19,495 bases of DNA, taken from Gallionella sp. UBA6045 (GTDB lineage: Bacteria > Pseudomonadota > Gammaproteobacteria > Burkholderiales > Gallionellaceae). Under the pieces are notes generated by a model. The model did not search any database. It saw nothing but the letters and a program-made list of their open reading frames with translations, and was not told the origin of the DNA. Below, piece after piece: positions 15,097 to 19,495 of this stretch; position 1 is the first letter of the stretch; the number at the start of each line of letters is the position of its first letter. The stretch covers positions 1-19,495 of the forward strand of contig DIYV01000114.1 of NCBI GenBank assembly GCA_002429165.1, read 5' to 3'. The translations under genes were made by a program, and so were the position numbers.

Positions 15097-16130
15097 GGTT
15101 CGACCTCCGGATGAATGTCCCTGTCGGTGAATTCTAGCCGTTTCTGCAATTCTGCTGTGATATGGATTTTGCCCTGCCCGTCCACCAGCATCGCCTCGGA
15201 CAGGCCCATCTCCTTGGCGGCAGTGCGCCAGCCTTGCGCTCCCGAGAGAAATAACGGCTTGGAATCCGCATCGGACAACACCCCGGCGCGCGGGTCACGG
15301 GTCAGTATGGTGACCGCCTGCACGCCCTGCATGGGATAACCGCTGCGCGGGTCGATCAGATGACAATAACGCACATCGCCTATCATGAAGTAGCGCTGGT
15401 AATCCCCCGATGTGCCGATGGCTTCGCCGTCGCGCAAATCCATGGTCGCCAGCGCCCCGGATTTGCGCGGATGCTGGATGCCGATTCGCCACGGGCGATC
15501 GCCATGCCGGCCCAGGGCCAGAATATTGCCGCCGATGTTGATCAGCGCATTGTGGATACCCTGTTTGCGCAGGATCTCGGCGGCGCGATCCAGTGCATAG
15601 CCTTTGGCGTAACCGCCCAGATCCACCTGCACGGATTTATTTTTACTCTGCGCCCTGCCGTGCACGATCGTGATGTCGCTCATCTGCGGATTGGCCGCAA
15701 CCCATAGCTCGATTTTCTTTTTGTCCGGTTGCACAGGTTTGAATTCATCGGCGTGAAACCCCCATAACTGCACCAATCCCCCGATAGCCGGATTGAACAA
15801 GCCTTGCGACTGCTGCGATAGCTGAGTGGCATCCTGCAGTATCGAGACCAGCTCTGGCGAAATGACGGCACTCTTTCCCTTCGCGAAAGCAGCATTTATT
15901 TTGCTGAGCTCGCTGGGTTGCCACGCGTGCAACATGTTGTGCAACCGTTGAAACTCTTGCATCACCTCTCTCACAGCCAGCCTGGCGCGCGGCTCGGGTT
16001 CGCCATACACGCTCACCTCCACCAGCGTGCCGAAAACATAGCCCTGTTCCTGATACAACGGCTCCTTGTTTTGACACCCTGCTAGCAACAGAATGGCAAC
16101 GAAAGCGAAAAGACGAATCGGTGCGGACAT
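15093..16130 (-). CDS. apbE: FAD:protein FMN transferase ApbE, lipoprotein
   Basis: This 345-residue envelope lipoprotein covalently attaches FMN to a threonine or serine of target proteins such as NqrC and RnfG, using FAD. A lipoprotein signal is visible with lipobox LLAGC (Cys19). Family motifs follow: DLGGYAKG (170-177), NIGGN (198-202), GTSGDYQRYF (239-248) and HLIDPRSGYP (257-266), with the metal-binding acidic turn near SDADS (286-290). The length fits the family. Its ATG directly follows the gshA stop, and its stop overlaps the start of the small membrane protein. No flavoprotein target (nqr, rnf, nosR) lies in the window, so the substrate is elsewhere or unknown. Confidence 0.94.
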   Translation of the reverse strand: MSAPIRLFAFVAILLLAGCQNKEPLYQEQGYVFGTLVEVSVYGEPEPRARLAVREVMQEFQRLHNMLHAWQPSELSKINAAFAKGKSAVISPELVSILQDATQLSQQSQGLFNPAIGGLVQLWGFHADEFKPVQPDKKKIELWVAANPQMSDITIVHGRAQSKNKSVQVDLGGYAKGYALDRAAEILRKQGIHNALINIGGNILALGRHGDRPWRIGIQHPRKSGALATMDLRDGEAIGTSGDYQRYFMIGDVRYCHLIDPRSGYPMQGVQAVTILTRDPRAGVLSDADSKPLFLSGAQGWRTAAKEMGLSEAMLVDGQGKIHITAELQKRLEFTDRDIHPEVEP

Positions 16131-17417
16131 CTATGGATTTTCAGGGGGGTTTTCAGCCGCCTCGATTTCCAGGGATGCAGCCAGCAACGCCAATCTCGCC
16201 ACCACGCCGTACGCATAAAAACGGTTGGGCGTGTCATCCGGTTCCCGGTCCGGATTGGGCAGCGTGCAATGGGTCTCGAACGCGAGCGGCATGAAATGCA
16301 TTCCGGGCGCATTGAGATTTTCGTCCACACCACGGGTGGTATGCACACGATAAAATCCGCCGACCACATAGTGATCGATCATATACACCACCGGTTCTGC
16401 AACTGCTTCGTTGATCTGCTCGAAGGTATAAACCCCTTCCTGTATCAGCACATCCGAAACCGCCACCCCTTCCTTCACCACTGCCATCTTGTTGCGCTGC
16501 TTGCGGTTCAGACCGATGATTTCACTCGCGTCCTTCACCGTCATGATACCCATGCCGTACGTCCCCGCATCGGCTTTGACGATAACGAAAGGATCGTTTT
16601 TCACGCCATACTCGGCATATTTGGCGCGTATCTTTTGCAACACGATATCCACCTGGGCGGCGAGACATTCTTCCCCGACGCGCTCCTGGAAATTGACCTT
16701 GTCGCAAGTGGCGAAATACGGGTTGATCAGCCATGGGTCGATATCCAGCAACTCGGCAAATCCCTTCGTCACACTGTCATAGACGGCAAAATGCTGAGAT
16801 TTTCGCCGCGCATACCAGCCTACCGAAAGCGGCGGGAAAACCGACTGTTCGATATTTTTCAATATGTCCGGCGCGCCGGAAGACAGATCATTATTGAGCA
16901 ACACCACGCACGGATCGAAGTCCGCCAACCCGATCCTGTTGCCGCGACGAACCAGCGGTTCCAGCGTCAACGCGCTGCCATTGGGCAATTGTATCTGTGT
17001 GGCCGCGGTGATCTCCGGCAACAGACTGCCGATGCGCACCCTCATCCCGGCCTGCTTCAGGATGAACTCGATCTGTGCCACGTTCTGCAGATAAAACGTG
17101 TTGCGTGTGTGGTTTTCCGGTATCAGCAACACACCGCGCGCTTCCGGACAAATCTTCTCGACTGCGCTCTGCATGGCCAGCACGCACAATGGCAGAAATT
17201 CGGGGTTGAGATTATTGAAGCCGCCGGGAAACAAATTGGTATCCACAGGCGCCAGTTTGAAACCGCTGTTGCGCAAATCCACTGAGGCATAAAACGGCAC
17301 GGCGTGTTCCAGCCATTTCGTGCGGAACCAATGTTCGATGCTAGGCATAGCCGTCAGGAAGCGTCGCTCCAGATCGTACAAGGGGCCGGTCAGTGCTGTG
17401 GTGAGATGGGGGACCAT
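16131..17417 (-). CDS. gshA: Glutamate-cysteine ligase, 'ferrooxidans' family
   Basis: This encodes a 428-residue cytoplasmic ligase joining glutamate and cysteine with ATP, the first step of glutathione synthesis. The sequence fits the proteobacterial family first noted in Acidithiobacillus (TIGR02049), which is unlike the E. coli GshA fold family by sequence. Recognisable segments are SVDLRNSGFKLAPVDTNLFPGGFNNL, LIPENHTRNTFY, VIVKADAGTYGMGIM (an ATP-contacting glycine turn) and VVYMIDHYVVGGFYRVH. The ATG at 17417 gives the family start VPHLTTALTGPL. An ATG ten codons earlier overlaps a TAGAAT that looks like the -10 of the promoter, so I reject it. It heads an operon with apbE and PTS genes; gshB, which often follows gshA in this group, is not present in the window. 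Confidence 0.9.
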   Translation of the reverse strand: MVPHLTTALTGPLYDLERRFLTAMPSIEHWFRTKWLEHAVPFYASVDLRNSGFKLAPVDTNLFPGGFNNLNPEFLPLCVLAMQSAVEKICPEARGVLLIPENHTRNTFYLQNVAQIEFILKQAGMRVRIGSLLPEITAATQIQLPNGSALTLEPLVRRGNRIGLADFDPCVVLLNNDLSSGAPDILKNIEQSVFPPLSVGWYARRKSQHFAVYDSVTKGFAELLDIDPWLINPYFATCDKVNFQERVGEECLAAQVDIVLQKIRAKYAEYGVKNDPFVIVKADAGTYGMGIMTVKDASEIIGLNRKQRNKMAVVKEGVAVSDVLIQEGVYTFEQINEAVAEPVVYMIDHYVVGGFYRVHTTRGVDENLNAPGMHFMPLAFETHCTLPNPDREPDDTPNRFYAYGVVARLALLAASLEIEAAENPPENP

Positions 17418-17445
17418 AATGCTTCGTGAATAATTGACTCGGCAC

Positions 17446-17451
17446 ATTCTA
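17446..17451 (-). promoter_or_regulatory. Possible -10 element of the gshA operon
   Basis: TAGAAT lies on the minus strand about 28 bases before the chosen gshA ATG. No convincing -35 hexamer is seen at 16-18 bases, so only the -10 is called. Confidence 0.3.
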
Positions 17452-17531
17452 GCCGATAGCTGCTGCCTCGGGATAAATCTGCGGCCTATTACGAAGATCG
17501 CATGCTTTTAGCGCACACAAATTAGGGCCGC

Positions 17532-17558
17532 AAAAAAAGCCGGCTCGAGCCGGCTTTT
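17532..17558 (-). terminator. Intrinsic terminator of the cytochrome c gene
   Basis: A perfect 24-base palindrome (17535-17558, arms AAAAGCCGGCTC and GAGCCGGCTTTT) lies 17 bases past the cytochrome stop and is followed on the minus strand by further T residues. The GC-rich stem and T tract make it a strong terminator that separates the cytochrome gene from the gshA operon downstream. Confidence 0.9.
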
Positions 17559-17575
17559 CCAGGAATGTTGCCCAG

Positions 17576-17899
17576 TTACTTGGCCAGAGACAGGACAAAT
17601 TCAACCAATTTCTTGATGTCAGCCTGTTTCTTGCCGGCCGGATCCATACCAGGCATAGGTACCGGACCCCACACGCCACCGCCGCCCTTGGATACCTTGG
17701 CGATCAACTTGACTTCGGCTCCCGCATCCCCTTTGTATTTTTTGGAGACATCCATCCAGGCCGGACCAACTATCTTTTTATCAATTGAGTGACACGCGGT
17801 GCAGCCGTTACTTTTTGCCAAAGGCGGCATGTCGGTAGCCATTGCGCTGCCTGCAACCATCAGACCTGCCACCGCGATGCTGTAAATAATAGATTTCAT
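17576..17899 (-). CDS. Periplasmic class I cytochrome c (c551/c552 type)
   Basis: This is a 107-residue protein with a Sec signal peptide cleaved after AMA (19-21), leaving about 86 residues. The heme-binding motif is CTACH (Cys33, Cys36, His37). The distal ligand is most likely Met82 in GVWGPVPMPGM, the same context as the axial Met of Pseudomonas cytochrome c551. It is a small soluble electron carrier in the periplasm, likely feeding a terminal oxidase, peroxidase or nitrite reductase. CGGAGGAAG precedes the ATG. The gene is monocistronic: a strong terminator follows and a divergent ABC-F gene lies upstream. The redox partner cannot be told from the window. Confidence 0.93.
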   Translation of the reverse strand: MKSIIYSIAVAGLMVAGSAMATDMPPLAKSNGCTACHSIDKKIVGPAWMDVSKKYKGDAGAEVKLIAKVSKGGGGVWGPVPMPGMDPAGKKQADIKKLVEFVLSLAK

Positions 17900-18102
17900 G
17901 CTTCCTCCGTCCTGTTAAAAAATAATAAATTGTTACAATAAAATAATATAGCGATCCAAAGCAAAGGGTCCACTTCGATACAAATTACCCCTTCCGCATG
18001 CGATTCTATACCCCTGACAGGGCAATAACAATGCTAATTAAATGGAAACACGCGGCTGTATTAATCGGGTTGAGTAGTCACCTGTCCTTCATCGATCTTG
18101 CA

Positions 18103-18127
18103 TGACGCAAAGTAGGAAATTGCGTCA
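18103..18127. repeat. Perfect inverted repeat between the cytochrome c and ABC-F genes
   Basis: TGACGCAA and TTGCGTCA form an 8-bp perfect inverted repeat with a 9-base spacer. It lies about 200 bases upstream of the cytochrome gene and 100 bases upstream of the ABC-F gene. No T run follows, so an operator for a dimeric regulator is as likely as a hairpin. The rest of 17900-18230 is AT-rich with no gene that I can support. Confidence 0.5.
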
Positions 18128-18230
18128 GCCTTAATAGTTCCCCCTAACCCTCTTTGATCATGAATGCCCGCGTAGATAAGCGCTACGGTGTTAAAATTGC
18201 GCTCCAAAAATTTTCAAAATCGATATTTTC

Positions 18231-19495
18231 ATGCTTTCCACCGCTAACATCACCATGCAGTTCGGGGCCAAGCCCTTGTTTGAAAACGTCTCCGTCAAAT
18301 TCGGTGACGGCAATCGTTACGGCCTGATCGGCGCGAACGGTTGCGGCAAATCCACCTTCATGAAAATACTCGGCGGCGACCTGGAGCCGACTGGCGGCAA
18401 TGTGATGATCGACAAGAACGAGCGCCTCGGCAAGCTGCGCCAGGACCAGTTCGCCTATGAAGACAACCGCGTGCTGGACGTGGTAATGATGGGACACACC
18501 GAAATGTGGGCGGCGATGTCGGAGCGCGATGCGATCTATGCCAACCCGGATGCCAGCGAAGAAGACTACATGCGCGCCGCCGACCTCGAAGCGGAATTTG
18601 CCGAATTCGACGGCTACACCGCCGAACCGCGCGCCGGAGAATTGTTGCTCGGCTTGGGCATCGCGATCGAGTTGCACCAGGGGCCGATGAGTGCGGTCGC
18701 ACCAGGCTTCAAGCTGCGCGTACTGCTGGCGCAGGCACTATTCTCCAACCCGGACATCCTGCTGCTCGACGAGCCGACCAACAACCTCGACATCAACACC
18801 ATCCGCTGGCTGGAAAACATCCTCAATGCGCGCAACTGCACGATGGTCATTATCTCGCATGACCGCCATTTCCTGAACAGCGTGTGCACCCACATGTCCG
18901 ATCTGGACTACGGCAAGATCACCACCTACCCGGGCACTTACGACGACTACATGCTGGCCTCTACACAGGCACGCGAGCAGCAATCATCGGACAATGCCAA
19001 GGCCAAGGAAAAAGTCGCCGAGCTGAAAGCATTCGTGGCGCGTTTCTCTGCGAATGCGTCCAAGGCCAAGCAGGCCACTTCGCGCGCGCGCCAGATCGAC
19101 AAGATCAAGATCGAGGACATCAAGCCGTCCAGCCGCCAGTATCCGTTCATCCGTTTTGAATACGACGAGCGCGAAAAACTGCATCGCACCGCGGTTGAAG
19201 TGCAGCACATGACCAAGGGCTTCGACAAGGTGCTGTTCTCCAACGTCAACTTCCGCATCGATGCGGGCGAAAAAGTCGCGATCATCGGCCCGAACGGTAT
19301 CGGCAAGACCACGCTGCTGCGCTGCCTGGCGGGCGATCTGCAACCCGACACCGGCACCATCAAGTGGACCGACAAGGCCAAGATCGGCTACTACGCGCAG
19401 GACCACACTGCCGATTTTGCCGAAGACAAGAGCATGACCGACTGGATGACCTATTGGCGCGGACCGACCGACGACGACCAGACCGTGCGCGCCAC
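18231..19495 (+). CDS. ybiT: ABC-F family ATPase, YbiT-like (cut by right edge)
   Basis: There are 421 residues before the window ends; E. coli YbiT is about 530, so roughly the last fifth is missing. It is a soluble twin-ATPase protein that acts on the ribosome, not a transporter. The first cassette has Walker [10 protein letters not shown] (34-42), a degenerate signature VAPGFKLR (156-163, as in YbiT) and Walker B/D-loop [12 protein letters not shown] (176-187). The inter-domain linker is basic and helical (about 245-305). The second cassette has Walker [10 protein letters not shown] (353-361). Similarity to E. coli YbiT is obvious along the length, including [22 protein letters not shown]. 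The ATG at 18231 is the family start but no ribosome site precedes it; an AT-rich GATATT lies three bases upstream. Confidence 0.93.
   Translation, partial: MLSTANITMQFGAKPLFENVSVKFGDGNRYGLIGANGCGKSTFMKILGGDLEPTGGNVMIDKNERLGKLRQDQFAYEDNRVLDVVMMGHTEMWAAMSERDAIYANPDASEEDYMRAADLEAEFAEFDGYTAEPRAGELLLGLGIAIELHQGPMSAVAPGFKLRVLLAQALFSNPDILLLDEPTNNLDINTIRWLENILNARNCTMVIISHDRHFLNSVCTHMSDLDYGKITTYPGTYDDYMLASTQAREQQSSDNAKAKEKVAELKAFVARFSANASKAKQATSRARQIDKIKIEDIKPSSRQYPFIRFEYDEREKLHRTAVEVQHMTKGFDKVLFSNVNFRIDAGEKVAIIGPNGIGKTTLLRCLAGDLQPDTGTIKWTDKAKIGYYAQDHTADFAEDKSMTDWMTYWRGPTDDDQTVRA

Noticed and set aside
17418..17447. Ten-codon upstream extension of gshA
   Set aside because: That ATG overlaps a TAGAAT resembling the -10 element, and the added residues do not match the family start.

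Overview
The window looks like a chromosomal segment of a betaproteobacterium, most likely in the Nitrosomonadales/Gallionellaceae neighbourhood. This is inferred from the kinds of genes present: a glutamate-cysteine ligase of the 'ferrooxidans' family, MetX/MetW, a PTS made only of EIIA-Man, HPr and EI, a class I cytochrome c of the c551 type, and a Fur-linked FTR1 iron permease. It is also suggested by moderately high GC and tightly packed operons with 4-nt start/stop overlaps. No transposase, tRNA, rRNA, CRISPR array or phage gene is visible.

Layout. Bases 1-575 (minus) hold the N-terminal part of a cation:proton antiporter that runs off the left edge. A gene-poor gap (576-995) contains what looks like a decayed start of a NucS/DUF91-like nuclease gene. 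hrpA (996-4781, minus) encodes a DEAH RNA helicase. Divergent from it are a 4-oxalocrotonate-tautomerase-like gene and argA (4886-6428, plus). A repeat-bearing convergent gap follows, then the metX-metW-ampG operon (9695 down to 6695, minus), joined by two 4-nt ATGA overlaps. The metX leader carries a strong candidate SAM-II riboswitch followed by an intrinsic terminator, and a mutually exclusive antiterminator can be drawn by eye. fur (10487-10062, minus) is divergent from a cupredoxin-FTR1-putative outer-membrane-protein operon (10587-12499, plus). A Fur-box-like site lies on the promoter between them.

The last plus-strand stop of that iron operon overlaps the stop of ptsI, the final gene of a long minus-strand operon: gshA, apbE, a small membrane protein, EIIA-Man, ptsH, ptsI (17417 down to 12496). 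A c-type cytochrome gene with a perfect-palindrome terminator (17899-17532, minus) and a YbiT-like ABC-F ATPase (18231 onward, plus, cut by the right edge) complete the window.

Themes. Several units tie sulfur metabolism together: methionine entry under SAM control, and the first step of glutathione synthesis. Iron handling is represented by Fur, the FTR1 operon and a heme protein. A regulatory, transporter-less PTS shares a transcript with gshA and a flavin transferase. The points most worth a second look are the SAM-II/terminator arrangement on metX, the paired CTAG-hairpin repeats at 6447 and 9949, and the gshA-apbE-PTS operon that lacks gshB at the place where I would expect it.
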